Assembly: GCA_020853615.1 (NCBI GenBank)
Contig: JADYYO010000400.1
Location: forward strand, 1-35,164
Direction of reading: 5' to 3'
DNA from: Thermomicrobiales bacterium
GTDB taxonomy: Bacteria > Chloroflexota > Chloroflexia > Thermomicrobiales > UBA6265
DNA: 35,164 nucleotides
Notes under the pieces: generated by a model
Databases searched by the model: none
Told to the model about the DNA's origin: nothing
The model's input: only the letters and a program-made list of their open reading frames with translations
Made by a program: the position numbers and the translations under genes
In this document: positions 20,953 to 30,126 of the stretch, in pieces
Position numbering within the stretch: position 1 is the stretch's first letter
How the letters are laid out: every line of letters starts with the position of its first letter

Positions 20953-21360
20953 TTAGACGCGGCGGCGCTTCGGCGGCCGGCAACCATTGAACGGAATCGG
21001 CGTGGTGTCAGTGATCGAGATCACCTGGACCCCGCTCGACTGCAACGAGCGGATGGCCATCTCGCGCCCGGAGCCCGGCCCCTTGACGAAGACGTCGACC
21101 TGCCGCAGGCCGTGCTCCATCGCCTTCCGCGCCGCGGCCTCGGCCGTCACCTGGGCCGCATACGGGGTGCTCTTCCGGCTCCCCTTGAATCCGTTCGACC
21201 CGGCGCTCGACCAGGAGATCACGTTTCCGCCCGGATCGGTCATCGTCACGATCGTGTTGTTGAATGTCGCCTGCACGTACGCCTTGCCGCGAGGGATGTT
21301 CTTCCGATCGCGCCGCCGAACGCGAGTCTTGCCCTTACCGCCTCGTCGCCTCTCTGCCAT
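20953..21360 (-). CDS. rpsK: 30S ribosomal protein S11
   Basis: A platform protein near the mRNA exit and E site, 135 residues. It has the diagnostic [45 protein letters not shown] and the C-terminal [16 protein letters not shown] basic N-terminal tail precedes the fold. It lies 68 bases after rpsM in the alpha-operon order. Confidence 0.97.
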   Translation of the reverse strand: MAERRRGGKGKTRVRRRDRKNIPRGKAYVQATFNNTIVTMTDPGGNVISWSSAGSNGFKGSRKSTPYAAQVTAEAAARKAMEHGLRQVDVFVKGPGSGREMAIRSLQSSGVQVISITDTTPIPFNGCRPPKRRRV

Positions 21361-21428
21361 TCCGGTGCATGTCCTCCATGATCGAGCGAACGCCCACGAT
21401 CAACGGGTGAGCGCTCGCATTGCGCTGA

Positions 21429-21800
21429 TTACTTCTTCTTGCGGCCGCCGACAGCGCGCCGAGGTCCACGGCGAGTGCGCGCATTGGTGCGCGTGCGCTG
21501 CCCGCGAGTCGGCAGACCGCGCCGATGACGCAGCCCACGATAGCAGCCGATGTCCATCAATCGCTTGATGTTCATCGCCACTTCCCGGCGCAGGTCGCCC
21601 TCGACCCGCATCTCCTTGTCGACGATCTCACGCAGGCGGTTGACCTCGTCGTCGGTCAGATCCCGCACCCGCGTATCCGGATTGATGTTGGTCCGCTCGA
21701 GCAGTTGCTGGCTCGTGTACGGCCCGATTCCGTAGATGTAGGGCAGCGCTGCCTCGACCCGCTTGTCGCGCGGCAGATCGACCCCCGCAATTCTTGCCAC
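21429..21800 (-). CDS. rpsM: 30S ribosomal protein S13
   Basis: A head protein contacting L5 and the P-site tRNA, 123 residues. It opens [18 protein letters not shown], has the helix-hairpin-helix-like [12 protein letters not shown], and ends with the basic [16 protein letters not shown] tail. It follows rpmJ by 36 bases. Confidence 0.97.
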   Translation of the reverse strand: MARIAGVDLPRDKRVEAALPYIYGIGPYTSQQLLERTNINPDTRVRDLTDDEVNRLREIVDKEMRVEGDLRREVAMNIKRLMDIGCYRGLRHRRGLPTRGQRTRTNARTRRGPRRAVGGRKKK

Positions 21801-21836
21801 GTCGTATCCCCTTTGTGCCCACTCGCGTGGGTGCGA

Positions 21837-21950
21837 TTAGCCCTGCCGCTGCTTGTGCCGGGGGTTGACGCAAATCACCCGGATCACGCCATGGCGACGA
21901 ATGATCTTGCACTTCTCGCAGCGGCGAGTGACCGAAGCTGCTACTTTCAT
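21837..21950 (-). CDS. rpmJ: 50S ribosomal protein L36, zinc-binding form
   Basis: A 37-residue protein, [33 protein letters not shown]. The C-x2-C ... C ... H set (C11, C14, C27, H32) marks the zinc-binding form. The start is ATG 21950; longer open frames upstream are not homologous. infA normally precedes it but is absent. Confidence 0.95.
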   Translation of the reverse strand: MKVAASVTRRCEKCKIIRRHGVIRVICVNPRHKQRQG

Positions 21951-22036
21951 GTCCCAATCCTGTCGTGTCACCGGACAGAGACGTCCAGCGCCTCCAGGTA
22001 TCCGGCTCGTCTTCCTTCTGCGCGAACACACCGATA

Positions 22037-22056
22037 GCGCACGCCGTGGCGTGCGC
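22037..22056 (-). other. Strong hairpin between map and rpmJ
   Basis: GCGCACGCC (22037-22045) pairs perfectly with GGCGTGCGC (22048-22056), giving eight pairs with a four-base loop. It starts nine bases after the map stop codon and has no T-run behind it. It occupies the 114-base gap that usually contains infA. It could be a partial terminator, a processing site or a stability element. Confidence 0.55.
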
Positions 22057-22064
22057 CGAACACG

Positions 22065-22832
22065 CTATTCTAACACGGAACTCAATCGACGCGTCAACAC
22101 GCGCCCGCCCTCCGGGCTCACGGCGACCGTGTGCTCGAAGTGCGCCGCCAGCGAGCCGTCCGCGGTGACGACGGTCCAGTTGTCGCCCAGCGTCCGCGTC
22201 TCCTCTGTCCCGGTCGTCAGCATCGGCTCGATCGCCAGCGTCAGCCCCGTGCGCATCAACACGCCCCGGTCGGGCCGACCGATGTTGGGGACGTGCGGGT
22301 CCTCGTGCATCTGCCGGCCGATGCCGTGACCCCCGTAGTCCTTGACGACGCCGCGCTGTCGCGAGCGCGCGAAGGCCTCCACCGCGTGCCCGATCGCACC
22401 GAGCCGGTGATTCGAGACGGCCGCCGCCACCGCCCGATTGAGCGCCTCCTCGGTGTCGCGCAGCAGCGCCGCCGCCTCGTCAGAGATGGCGCCGACACCA
22501 TACGTCCACGCCGAGTCGCCGTGGAACCCCTCGAGGATGGCGCCCACATCGACCGAGACAATGTCCCCTTCACAAAGCCGGCGTCGGCCGGGAATGCCGT
22601 GCACGATCTCATCATTGACCGAGGTGCAGATGTGCGCCGGGTATCCGTGGTAGCCAAGGAACGAGGAGACGGCTCCCTGCTCCGCGAGCACGTTGCGCGC
22701 GATCTCATCGAGATCGGCGGTCGTCAGACCGGGAGTGAGCTCGCGCTCGATCGCGGCGTGAACGAGCGCCACGACATGACCCGCCGCCTCCATGCGCTGG
22801 ATCTCGCGCTCATTCTTGATGGTCATCGCCAT
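22065..22832 (-). CDS. map: Methionine aminopeptidase, type I
   Basis: Removes the initiator Met from nascent proteins. The 255-residue protein has all five metal ligands in context: D in SVDVGA, D in GFHGDSAWTY, H in YGGHGIGRQMHE, E in AIEPM and E in HFEHTVAV. The HICTSVNDEIVHGIP stretch is the usual substrate loop. ATG 22832 has GGGAG eight bases upstream. It follows adk closely, as in many bacteria. Confidence 0.97.
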   Translation of the reverse strand: MAMTIKNEREIQRMEAAGHVVALVHAAIERELTPGLTTADLDEIARNVLAEQGAVSSFLGYHGYPAHICTSVNDEIVHGIPGRRRLCEGDIVSVDVGAILEGFHGDSAWTYGVGAISDEAAALLRDTEEALNRAVAAAVSNHRLGAIGHAVEAFARSRQRGVVKDYGGHGIGRQMHEDPHVPNIGRPDRGVLMRTGLTLAIEPMLTTGTEETRTLGDNWTVVTADGSLAAHFEHTVAVSPEGGRVLTRRLSSVLE

Positions 22833-22843
22833 GGCGCCGCTCC

Positions 22844-23542
22844 CTATCGCCGGGGGGCCGAGTCGGCCATGACCCGCTCGCGGATCGCGGCGACGATCGC
22901 GTCAGTCACCTCGGCGATCGGCCGGTCGCCGTTGACATGGACGAGGACGCCGCGCTCGGCGTAGCGGCCGACCAGAGGCGCGGTCTCGCGCTCGTACAGG
23001 TCGAGCCGCTTCGAGACCGCCTCGGGCGTGTCATCCGCCCGCTGGATGAGTGTCCCGCCGCAGGCGTCGCACTCATTCAGCCGGGCGGGCGGATCGGAGA
23101 CGACGTTGTAGACCTTGCCACAGACAGAGCAGAGCCGGCGGCCCGACAGTCGCTGAATCAACTCCTCGCGGGGCACGTCGATGGCCACGACCGCGTCGAT
23201 CTTCTCCCCGCGCCGCGCCAGCAGGTCATCGAGCGCCGCCGCTTGCGCTGCGGTCCGCGGAAAGCCGTCGTAGAGCGCGCCGACGACCTGGCCACCCTCG
23301 CGGCCCTCGCGCGCAATCTCATCGAGGCGATCCGCGACGAGGGCGATGGTCAGATCATCCGGCACCAGCTCGCCCCGGTCGTAGATCGCCTTGATCTCCT
23401 GCCCGAGTGCGGTGCCGCTCTTGATCGCCGAGCGGAAGAGCTCTCCCGTGGCGACCGGGGCGAGATACAACTGCTCGCGGACCCGCTCGCTCTGCGTCCC
23501 CTTTCCCGATCCCTGGGGACCCATCAGGATCACGTGAATCAT
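22844..23542 (-). CDS. adk: Adenylate kinase with zinc-type LID
   Basis: Interconverts AMP plus ATP and two ADP. The 232-residue enzyme has the P-loop GPQGSGKGTQ, the AMP-binding TGELFR, DGFPRT, and a LID domain with CSVC and CDAC, so the long, four-cysteine zinc LID is present. The start is ATG 23542, in front of IHVILMGPQG; a GTG at 23569 would add nine unneeded residues. Its place after secY follows the usual spc-operon order. Confidence 0.97.
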   Translation of the reverse strand: MIHVILMGPQGSGKGTQSERVREQLYLAPVATGELFRSAIKSGTALGQEIKAIYDRGELVPDDLTIALVADRLDEIAREGREGGQVVGALYDGFPRTAAQAAALDDLLARRGEKIDAVVAIDVPREELIQRLSGRRLCSVCGKVYNVVSDPPARLNECDACGGTLIQRADDTPEAVSKRLDLYERETAPLVGRYAERGVLVHVNGDRPIAEVTDAIVAAIRERVMADSAPRR

Positions 23543-23609
23543 GAACAACCGGCTTCTTTCGTTGCCCACCCGGGCGGGCGATGCGCGCCGACCACGCGGC
23601 CCTCATCGC

Positions 23610-24929
23610 TTACTTGATGAATCCCTCGTAGTTCCGCATGACCAGTTGCGCCTCGAGCTGCCGCATAGTGTCGATCGCCACGCCGACAACGATCAGAAGC
23701 GAGGTGGCCCCGAGCAGGAGCGAGTTGACCCCGGTGATCGTACTCGCGATATACGGCAGGATCGCGACGAACCCGAGGAAGAGCGCCCCGATCAGCGTGA
23801 TGCGGTTCAGCGTCCGCATCAGGTACTGCTGCGTGTTCTTGCCCGGGCGGATGCCGGGAATGAACGCCCCCTGCCGCTGCAGGTTCTCCGAGATCTTCTG
23901 CTGCTGGAAGATCACCATCGTGTAGAAGTAGGTGAAGGCCACCACCAGCAGAAAATAGAGAATGTTGTACGGGATCGTGTTCGGGCTCATGAAGCGGGAG
24001 AGCTCGCCGGCGAAGTTGCGCAGCACCTCGTTGCTCGACGTCGACAGGAACTGGGCGATCAACCCCGGGAAGACCAGGATGCTCACCGCGAAGATCAGCG
24101 GAATCATCCCCGCCGAGTTCACTTTCAACGGGATGAACGTGGTGTTGCCGCCGTACATCCGTCCGGAGCGGACGCGCTTCGCGTGGTGGACCGGGATCCG
24201 CCGTTGCCCCTCGTTGATCAGCACAATGCCCACGATCGTCAGCAGGCCGATCGCTACGAACATGACGATGCCAATGATGTTCGTTGCCGACGTCTGCCCG
24301 CCCTGGAAGAGCGCGGACACCGCCCCCGGCAACGAGGCCACGATACCGCCGAAGATAATGATCGAGACGCCGTTCCCGATGCCAAACTCGGTGATCAACT
24401 CGCCCATCCAGACGAGGAGCATCGTGCCGGCCGTCATCGTGATCAGCGTGGCGATCGTCGGCAGGACGTTTTCCGGGTTGTGGAATCCGAAGCCCGTCAG
24501 CAGCGGCCGCCCGTCGGGACCCGTCTGCTGCGAAAAGAGGACGCCCTGCCCATAGGCCTGCAGCAGGGCCAGCGGCACGGTCAACCAATGGGTGTACTGG
24601 TTGATCTTGTTCCGGCCGCTCTGCCCCTCGTTGGATAGCTCATCGAGACTCGGAATGATCGGCGTCATCAACTGCATGATGATCGACGCCGTGATGTAGG
24701 GGTAGACCCCGAGCGCAACGATCGAGAAGTTCTGGAGGCTGCTCCCCGAGAAGATGTTGAGAATCCCCAGAAGCGCGTTGTTCTGGATGAACTCCCGCAA
24801 CCCTTCGCGGTTCACGCCAGGGACTGGCACAGCAGCGAGAAATCGGAAGAGAATCAGCATGCCCAGCGTGAACAGGATCCGGCGGCGAACGTCGGGGATC
24901 TTGAACGCGGTGAGAACAGCCTGCAGCAC
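23610..24929 (-). CDS. secY: Preprotein translocase subunit SecY
   Basis: Channel-forming subunit of the SecYEG translocon in the cytoplasmic membrane. The 439-residue protein has about ten membrane helices and family landmarks: a first helix with LILFRFLAAVPVPGVN, plug-region GSSLQNFSIVALGVYPYI, the GNGVSIIIFGGI stretch, and the cytoplasmic loop GIRPGKNTQQYL that contacts SecA and the ribosome. GTG 24929 has GGGAGG eight bases upstream. It begins three bases after the rplO stop. Confidence 0.97.
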   Translation of the reverse strand: MLQAVLTAFKIPDVRRRILFTLGMLILFRFLAAVPVPGVNREGLREFIQNNALLGILNIFSGSSLQNFSIVALGVYPYITASIIMQLMTPIIPSLDELSNEGQSGRNKINQYTHWLTVPLALLQAYGQGVLFSQQTGPDGRPLLTGFGFHNPENVLPTIATLITMTAGTMLLVWMGELITEFGIGNGVSIIIFGGIVASLPGAVSALFQGGQTSATNIIGIVMFVAIGLLTIVGIVLINEGQRRIPVHHAKRVRSGRMYGGNTTFIPLKVNSAGMIPLIFAVSILVFPGLIAQFLSTSSNEVLRNFAGELSRFMSPNTIPYNILYFLLVVAFTYFYTMVIFQQQKISENLQRQGAFIPGIRPGKNTQQYLMRTLNRITLIGALFLGFVAILPYIASTITGVNSLLLGATSLLIVVGVAIDTMRQLEAQLVMRNYEGFIK

Positions 24930-24932
24930 GGA

Positions 24933-25526
24933 TTACGCCTCCCGGCTGGCCGCGAGGGCCGCGAGCGCTTCCTTGCGGGTTGGCCCACCGACCTTGCCGA
25001 CGCGCGCGCGCTTCAGCTCCCGATTGAGCGGCAGCCGCCGGGTGCGCGGCTTTGCCGTCACCCACTCGTCCGTCCGCTCGAGCTCCTGCACCGAGCCGCC
25101 TGCCTGCTCGATCGCGGCCTTCGCCGCCTCCGAGAACGCCTGGGCATGGACAACGACCGGGCGCGTCAGTTCGCCCTGCGCCAGAATCTTGACCGGAAAC
25201 TGCAGCCCCCGGGTAATGCCCCTGGCGAAGAGCACCTCCGGGGTAATCGGCCCCTCGACCTCGATCTCATTGAGACAATCGAGGTTCACGACCTCCCAGG
25301 GCGTCTTGTAGATATTCGTGAACCCGCGCTTGTAGGGGAGCCGCTGCTGAATCGGCAGTTGACCGCCCTCGAAGCCGCGGCCCACGCTCTTGCCGCTTCG
25401 CGCGTTCTGCCCCTTCGTGCCACGGCCGGCGGTCTTGCCTTTGCCGCTGCCGTGGCCTCGGCCCACGCGCTTGCGCTCCTGGCGCGCGCCGGGGCCGCCG
25501 CGCAGATCGTCGAGTGTCAATGGCAT
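24933..25526 (-). CDS. rplO: 50S ribosomal protein L15, C-terminally extended
   Basis: A 197-residue large-subunit protein. The Gly-rich N-terminus (RVGRGHGSGKGKTAGRGTKGQ) and FEGGQLP.QRLPYKRGF are typical. The normal fold ends near AIEQAGGSVQELE (about residue 149). A further 48 or so residues, basic and containing PRTRRLPLNRELKRARVGK, form an unusual tail. The start is ATG 25526 with GGAAGGAA seven bases upstream. Confidence 0.95.
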   Translation of the reverse strand: MPLTLDDLRGGPGARQERKRVGRGHGSGKGKTAGRGTKGQNARSGKSVGRGFEGGQLPIQQRLPYKRGFTNIYKTPWEVVNLDCLNEIEVEGPITPEVLFARGITRGLQFPVKILAQGELTRPVVVHAQAFSEAAKAAIEQAGGSVQELERTDEWVTAKPRTRRLPLNRELKRARVGKVGGPTRKEALAALAASREA

Positions 25527-25569
25527 CGTCGCATTCCTTCCGAGCGCGACCCCGACTCCGGGGCCGGCT

Positions 25570-25806
25570 CTACGCTTCGTTCTCCAGCCTCTGCCCCGCG
25601 CCATTCCCGGCGGGGACCTCTTCGACCTTGACCAGATGCCGGATCTTCGTCACCATCCCCCGAATCGAGGGGGTATCTGGCCGTTCGACCGTAGCATGCA
25701 GCCGTCGCAGCCCCAGCGAGGCCACGGTTCGCTCCTGGTCGGCCGGCCGGCCGATCGTGCTTCGTACCAACGTAATCCGGAGTGTTCCGGTTCCCTGCTC
25801 GCTCAC
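25570..25806 (-). CDS. rpmD: 50S ribosomal protein L30
   Basis: A 78-residue protein with [13 protein letters not shown] and the T..LGLRRLH..V...DTP.IRGMV.KI.HLV pattern of bacterial L30. A 17-residue acidic/Gly-rich C-terminal tail extends beyond the usual 60 residues. GTG 25806 overlaps the rpsE TGA (GTGA), indicating coupled translation. Confidence 0.95.
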   Translation of the reverse strand: MSEQGTGTLRITLVRSTIGRPADQERTVASLGLRRLHATVERPDTPSIRGMVTKIRHLVKVEEVPAGNGAGQRLENEA

Positions 25807-26444
25807 GAGCCGTTACTCCCTCGCGGCGCGCGACGGCGGCCGCGGCCAGCTCCCGCCGGCTCCGATTCGACCGGGGCGGCCGCGCTCACCGCCTGCGGCT
25901 GCTGGTTGGCCCGATGCGTGAATGGCCCCCGGCCCCGCCGGCGCGCAATCGCGTCCGCCGACTCCAACTCCTCCAGCGCCTTCAGCGTGGCCCGCACCAC
26001 ATTCACCGGGTTGTTGCTCCCCAGCGACTTGGTCAGGACATCCTTGATCCCGGCAGCCTCGACGACCGCGCGCACCCCGCCACCCGCGATCACCCCGGTG
26101 CCGGGAGCCGCCGGCCGCAACAGCACCTTTGCCGCGCCGAACGAGGTCTCCACTGGATGGGGAATCGTCGACCCCTCCAGCGGCACGGTGATCATCGACT
26201 TCTTCGCCGCCTCGACCCCCTTGCGGATCGAGTCGGGAACTTCATTCGCCTTGCCCAGGCCGGCGCCCACGCGCCCCTTGCCGTCGCCGACGACGACGAT
26301 CGAGCCGAAGCTGAAGCGCCGGCCGCCACGGTGGACCTTGGACACGCGGTTGATCTGAACGACGCGCTCCTCGAACTCGTTGCCGCCGTCGTCCTCCGAG
26401 CGGCGGCGCGGTCCGCGGTCGCGCTCTCCCCGATTCCTGTCCAT
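25803..26444 (-). CDS. rpsE: 30S ribosomal protein S5, extended at both ends
   Basis: A decoding-fidelity protein, 213 residues rather than the common 165-170. The core has [43 protein letters not shown] and the C-terminal-domain [19 protein letters not shown]. About 22 charged residues precede it, and about 45 residues rich in Ala, Pro, Gly and Arg follow it. ATG 26444 has AAGGAG seven bases upstream; a longer open frame upstream reads through rplR and is not S5. Confidence 0.95.
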   Translation of the reverse strand: MDRNRGERDRGPRRRSEDDGGNEFEERVVQINRVSKVHRGGRRFSFGSIVVVGDGKGRVGAGLGKANEVPDSIRKGVEAAKKSMITVPLEGSTIPHPVETSFGAAKVLLRPAAPGTGVIAGGGVRAVVEAAGIKDVLTKSLGSNNPVNVVRATLKALEELESADAIARRRGRGPFTHRANQQPQAVSAAAPVESEPAGAGRGRRRAPRGSNGS

Positions 26445-26482
26445 GCACTGCTCCTTGATCGGCGCGCGAGCCGCGCGTGCTG

Positions 26483-26857
26483 CTAGAACGTCAACCCCGC
26501 CTCGCGCGCGCCGTCGGCCACCGCCTTGACGCGGCCATGGTAGAGATAGCCGCCGCGGTCGAAGACCACCGCATCGATGCCGGCCGCCTTCGCCCGCTCG
26601 CCAATCACCGTGCCGACCGCCTTCGCCCGCGCGCTCTTGGTCGCCTCGGCGCCGACCCGGTCCCGGATCTCCGGCTCCAGGTCGCTGGCCGCCAGGAGAG
26701 TATGGCCGCGGTCGTCGTCGATCACCTGCGCGTAAATGTGCGCTGACGAGCGGAAGACATTGAGACGCGGCCGCGCCTGGGTCCCGCTCACCTTGGCCCG
26801 CACGCGGACGTGACGCCGCTTCCGCGGGGTGAGCGCCTTTCGAAATTTTCGTCGCAT
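26483..26857 (-). CDS. rplR: 50S ribosomal protein L18
   Basis: A 5S rRNA-binding protein, 124 residues, ending [21 protein letters not shown] as L18 proteins do; [20 protein letters not shown] is the other signature. ATG 26857 has AGAAGGGAG eight bases upstream. An ATG 36 bases earlier is not supported. Confidence 0.96.
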   Translation of the reverse strand: MRRKFRKALTPRKRRHVRVRAKVSGTQARPRLNVFRSSAHIYAQVIDDDRGHTLLAASDLEPEIRDRVGAEATKSARAKAVGTVIGERAKAAGIDAVVFDRGGYLYHGRVKAVADGAREAGLTF

Positions 26858-26872
26858 TCCGGTTGCTCCCTT

Positions 26873-26897
26873 CTCCGCGCATCGGTGATGCACGGAG
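26873..26897 (-). other. Hairpin between rplF and rplR
   Basis: CTCCG-c-GCATC (26873-26883) pairs with GATGC-a-CGGAG (26887-26897): ten pairs interrupted by one C/A mismatch around a three-base loop. It directly precedes the rplR ribosome site on the message and could influence its translation. Confidence 0.5.
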
Positions 26898-26901
26898 TCC
26901 G

Positions 26902-27447
26902 CTACTTCGCCTTGCCCGCCTTGCCCGCCTTGCGGCGAACCCGCTCGCCGGCATAGCGGATGCCCTTGCCCTTGTAGGGCTCCGGCGGCCGCACCCGGCG
27001 AATCCGGGCCGCTTCCTCGCCGACCGCCTGCTTGTCGATGCCGAGCACCGAGAGGCGGGTGTTCCCGTCGAGCGCGTACGACACCCCCTCGGGAGGCGTC
27101 ATGCGCACCGGGTGCGAGTAGCCGACCGAAAGGACCAGGATCTTGCCGTCGAGCGCCGCGCGATAGCCGACGCCATGGATCTCGAGATCACGCTTGTAGC
27201 CGTTGGTGACGCCCTCGACCATGTTGTTGAGCAGCGTGCGCGTCAGGCCGTGGAGCGAGCGGTTTTCGCGCTCGTTGTTCGGCCGCTCCACGATGACGGC
27301 GCCGTCTTCCCGCTGCAGAATCATGCTCGGCTGAAACTGCTGCGAAAGCTCGCCCCTCGGCCCCTTGACCGTCACCTGATTGTTTTCGCCGATGTCGACC
27401 TGAACGTTCTCCGGGACCTTCACCGGCAGCTTGCCAATTCGAGACAT
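26902..27447 (-). CDS. rplF: 50S ribosomal protein L6
   Basis: A 181-residue protein near the factor-binding site. It opens [16 protein letters not shown], has the VKGPRGELS motif, and ends with [14 protein letters not shown] and a Lys-rich tail (KAGKAGKAK), the classic L6 signature. It lies 48 bases after rpsH. Confidence 0.97.
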   Translation of the reverse strand: MSRIGKLPVKVPENVQVDIGENNQVTVKGPRGELSQQFQPSMILQREDGAVIVERPNNERENRSLHGLTRTLLNNMVEGVTNGYKRDLEIHGVGYRAALDGKILVLSVGYSHPVRMTPPEGVSYALDGNTRLSVLGIDKQAVGEEAARIRRVRPPEPYKGKGIRYAGERVRRKAGKAGKAK

Positions 27448-27495
27448 TGTCGTTCTCCCGCGAGGCTCGACGCGCGAGCCGCCGCGCTTCAGATG

Positions 27496-27894
27496 CTAGA
27501 AGACCGTGCAGAGAACTTCGCCGCCGATTCCCCGACGCCGGGCCTCGTAACCGGTGATGACACCCTGCGGCGTGCTCACGATCGCGATGCCGAGCCCGCT
27601 CTGCACGCGCGGGATCTCGTCCTTGCCGGCATAGACGCGCAGCCCCGGCTTGCTGACGCGCTTCAGCTCGCGGATCGCCGGTTTGCGATCGGCGCCGTAG
27701 CGAAGCGAAATCACCAGTTGGTTCTGCGGCCGCCGCTCGATCACGCGGTAGTCCGCGATATAGCCTTCTTCCTTCAGGATCTTCGCAATCGCGACGAGGA
27801 TCTTGGTCGAGGGCATCGACGTCTCGGCCTGCCGCGCCATGCCCGCGTTCCGAATCCTCGTCAGCATATCGCTGATGGGATCATTGACACTCAT
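27496..27894 (-). CDS. rpsH: 30S ribosomal protein S8
   Basis: A primary 16S rRNA-binding protein, 132 residues, beginning DPISDMLTRIRNA and ending GLGIAIVSTPQGV.T..EAR..G.GGEVLCTVF. In E. coli S8 represses the spc operon by binding the rplE region; no similar structure was established here. It follows rpsZ by 49 bases. Confidence 0.97.
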   Translation of the reverse strand: MSVNDPISDMLTRIRNAGMARQAETSMPSTKILVAIAKILKEEGYIADYRVIERRPQNQLVISLRYGADRKPAIRELKRVSKPGLRVYAGKDEIPRVQSGLGIAIVSTPQGVITGYEARRRGIGGEVLCTVF

Positions 27895-27943
27895 GCGTCC
27901 GCTCTCCTCGAGTGAAAGTCACCTGCTTCAACCAACGCGGCCG

Positions 27944-28129
27944 CTACCAACTCGACTTGGTCACGCCGGGCAGGCGGCCAACGGACGCCAGCTCGCGAAA
28001 ACAGATACGACAGACCCCGAATTTTCGCATGTAGGCGCGGCTGCGGCCGCAAAGCCGGCAGCGGTTCACCTGCCGCGTCTGGTACTTGGCGGGCTTCTCC
28101 GCCTTCACGATCAAACTCTTCTTCGCCAT
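27944..28129 (-). CDS. rpsZ: 30S ribosomal protein S14, zinc-binding short form (type Z)
   Basis: A 61-residue S14 with CRLC and CRIC pairs that form a zinc ribbon, unlike the longer zinc-free S14. The C-terminal FRELA..G.LPGV.KSSW is conserved. It lies between rplE and rpsH as usual. Confidence 0.96.
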   Translation of the reverse strand: MAKKSLIVKAEKPAKYQTRQVNRCRLCGRSRAYMRKFGVCRICFRELASVGRLPGVTKSSW

Positions 28130-28157
28130 GCACTGGTCCTCCGCGCGTTACGCCGCG

Positions 28158-28712
28158 CTAGCTTGGTTGCTCCGTTCGGGCGAACGGCATCCCGAGCAGC
28201 GCGAGCAGCCGCCGTCCCTCTTCGTCGGTCCTGGCGCTGGTCACGAGGCTCAGCTCGAGGCCGCGCGTCTTGTCGATCTTGTCGTAGTCGATCTCCGGGA
28301 ACGCGAGCTGCTCCGAAAGACCGAGCGTGTAGTTGCCGCGACCGTCGAACGAGTTCGGCGAAACGCCGCGGAAGTCACGAATCCGTGGCAGCGTGATGCT
28401 GACCAGCCGGTCGAGAAATTCGTACATGTACGGGCCGCGCAGCGTGACCATCGCCCCGATGGGCATCCCCGCCCGCAGCTTGAACGCGGCAATCGACTTC
28501 TTCGCCCGCGTCACCACCGGCCGCTGCCCGGTGATGGTCGAGAGATCGTCCACCGCCGCCTCGAGGGCCTTCGCGTTGCTGACCGCTTCGCCGAGCCCGA
28601 TGTTGACCACGATCTTCTTCAATTCGGGAACCTGCATGACGTTGGAGTAACCAAACTCCTTCATCAGCTCGGGAACCACTTCTTCACGGTACCGGTCTCG
28701 CAGTCGCGCCAT
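28158..28712 (-). CDS. rplE: 50S ribosomal protein L5
   Basis: Binds 5S rRNA and bridges to S13 in the small subunit. The 184 residues include the conserved [12 protein letters not shown], the [22 protein letters not shown] stretch, and the [16 protein letters not shown] region. It follows rplX by 99 bases, the widest gap within the S10-spc part. Confidence 0.97.
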   Translation of the reverse strand: MARLRDRYREEVVPELMKEFGYSNVMQVPELKKIVVNIGLGEAVSNAKALEAAVDDLSTITGQRPVVTRAKKSIAAFKLRAGMPIGAMVTLRGPYMYEFLDRLVSITLPRIRDFRGVSPNSFDGRGNYTLGLSEQLAFPEIDYDKIDKTRGLELSLVTSARTDEEGRRLLALLGMPFARTEQPS

Positions 28713-28811
28713 CGGTTCCTACCTGCTTCTTTCCATACGCTGGCGTATCCCGCCTGGTCCGCCGCCATCGCGGCGCTCAGGCCGCCATCCACCCTTCACT
28801 CGGAGTGTTCA
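28713..28811 (-). other. Gap between rplX and rplE with two small hairpins
   Basis: No gene is visible. Two short inverted repeats occur: ATACGC/GCGTAT at 28735-28748 and GCCGC/GCGGC at 28761-28774. On the message they precede the rplE ribosome site. A regulatory role in rplE translation is possible but not shown. Confidence 0.4.
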
Positions 28812-29138
28812 CTATCCCGCGTCGGGGCGAGGAATGTCCGCCTCGCACTTCTTGCAGTAGCGGACGTTCTTCCCTTCGGCGTTCTCGCGCACGCCCACCC
28901 GCGTCGGCTGGTTGCAGCTGGGGCAGATGAGCATCACGTTCGACACGTGCAGCGGCGCCTCGACTTCGACGATGCCAGCCTGCCGCGCGCGTCCCTGCTT
29001 GATGTGCTTCTTGACGATGTTCACGCCTTCAATGACGACGCGATCCCTGTCGATCTGATTGATGCGTACCGTCCCTTGCTGGCCCTTGTTTCTCCCGCTG
29101 GTCACCAGCACGGTGTCGCCACTACGAATCTTTCGCAT
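28812..29138 (-). CDS. rplX: 50S ribosomal protein L24, with zinc-type cysteines
   Basis: An assembly initiator protein, 108 residues. The KOW motif KIRSGDTVLVTSGRNKGQ.G is at the N-terminus, followed by VEGVNIVKKH and EAPLHVSNVML. The C-terminal half carries CPSC and CKKC, which would bind zinc as in the cysteine-bearing subtype of L24. Confidence 0.97.
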   Translation of the reverse strand: MRKIRSGDTVLVTSGRNKGQQGTVRINQIDRDRVVIEGVNIVKKHIKQGRARQAGIVEVEAPLHVSNVMLICPSCNQPTRVGVRENAEGKNVRYCKKCEADIPRPDAG

Positions 29139-29173
29139 GCCCTGCTGCTCCCGTTTCCAATCCGTCGCCCGGC

Positions 29174-29542
29174 CTACAGGACCTCAGGGGCGAGCGAAAC
29201 AATTCGCATGAACTGCTTCTCGCGCAACTCTCTGCCGACCGGGCCAAAGATGCGAGTCCCGCGCGGCGCGCCCTGGTTGTTGATCAGCACCGCCGCGTTG
29301 TCGTCGAACTTGATGTGGCTCCCATCCGGCCGGCCGTACTCCTGCGCGGTGCGCACGATGACCGCCCGGACGACTTCGCCCTTCTTGACCGCGGCGTTCG
29401 GCTGCGCTTGCTTGACCGTGGCGATGATGATGTCGCCAACGCCACCGTACTTCCTGCCGGAGCCTCCGAGCACGCGGATGCACAGAAGCTCCCGGGCTCC
29501 GCTGTTGTCCGCGACCTTCAGCCGCGACTCCTGTTGAATCAC
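29174..29542 (-). CDS. rplN: 50S ribosomal protein L14
   Basis: A 122-residue protein at the subunit interface, and the docking site of RsfS in bacteria. The sequence [19 protein letters not shown] and the [19 protein letters not shown] region are highly conserved. It follows rpsQ by 48 bases. Confidence 0.98.
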   Translation of the reverse strand: MIQQESRLKVADNSGARELLCIRVLGGSGRKYGGVGDIIIATVKQAQPNAAVKKGEVVRAVIVRTAQEYGRPDGSHIKFDDNAAVLINNQGAPRGTRIFGPVGRELREKQFMRIVSLAPEVL

Positions 29543-29554
29543 CAGTCTGCTCCT

Positions 29555-29584
29555 GCCCGCGCCCGGAGATTCGGCTCCCCGGGC
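29555..29584 (-). other. Hairpin between rpsQ and rplN
   Basis: GCCCG (29555-29559) pairs with CGGGC (29580-29584), and inner GGAG (29565-29568) pairs with CTCC (29575-29578), with an asymmetric internal loop. It begins seven bases after the rpsQ stop on the message. Confidence 0.45.
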
Positions 29585-29590
29585 ATGTCG

Positions 29591-29884
29591 CTAGACCTGA
29601 ACGCCGCGTTCGAGGATCTCGCGAACAATCCAGCGCTTCCGCTTCGAGAGCGGCCGCGTCTCTTCGATGCGCACCAGGTCGCCGGGCCGGCAGGTATTCT
29701 GCTCGTCATGCGCCAGGAACTTGTTGGTGCGCGTAATCCGCTTGTGATAGAGCGGGTGGCGGCGAACCGAATCGACGGAGACGACGACCGTCTTCTCCAT
29801 CTTGTCGCTCACCACGCGCCCGACCTTCTGCGATCGCCCCCGCCGCGGTTCGGCGGCAGCGACCTCTTCGACCTGCTCAGTCAT
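29591..29884 (-). CDS. rpsQ: 30S ribosomal protein S17
   Basis: A primary 16S rRNA binder, 97 residues. The core [17 protein letters not shown], the [19 protein letters not shown] and [14 protein letters not shown] segments are typical. An additional 17-residue acidic N-terminus ([13 protein letters not shown]) precedes the usual start. Confidence 0.97.
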   Translation of the reverse strand: MTEQVEEVAAAEPRRGRSQKVGRVVSDKMEKTVVVSVDSVRRHPLYHKRITRTNKFLAHDEQNTCRPGDLVRIEETRPLSKRKRWIVREILERGVQV

Positions 29885-29904
29885 TCCCGTTCCTCATGTC
29901 TCGC

Positions 29905-30126
29905 TCAGGCGCCACCGGTCGCCGCCGCCAGCTCCGCCTCGATCTCGCGCTCGGTCTGGATCGTGCGAATGCGCGCGATATCCTTGCGGATCTGCCGAAT
30001 GCGCGCGGTCGCCGTCAACTGACCGACCGCCTGCTGAAACCGGAGGTTCCGCCACTCCGCCTGCAGGTCCTCGATCTGACGGTTCAGGCGGTTGTCATCC
30101 ATCGCCCGGAGTTCCGCGGCCTTCAC
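29905..30126 (-). CDS. rpmC: 50S ribosomal protein L29
   Basis: A small helical protein at the tunnel exit, 73 residues: [19 protein letters not shown]...LRFQQA.GQL and a second long helix with [14 protein letters not shown] 30126 overlaps the rplP TGA (GTGA), so the two are translationally coupled. Confidence 0.96.
   Translation of the reverse strand: MKAAELRAMDDNRLNRQIEDLQAEWRNLRFQQAVGQLTATARIRQIRKDIARIRTIQTEREIEAELAAATGGA

Noticed and set aside
20697-20987. A 96-codon minus-strand frame in the rpsK-rpoA gap as a relic of rpsD
   Set aside because: I see no S4 motif in any frame, so it cannot be called a remnant.
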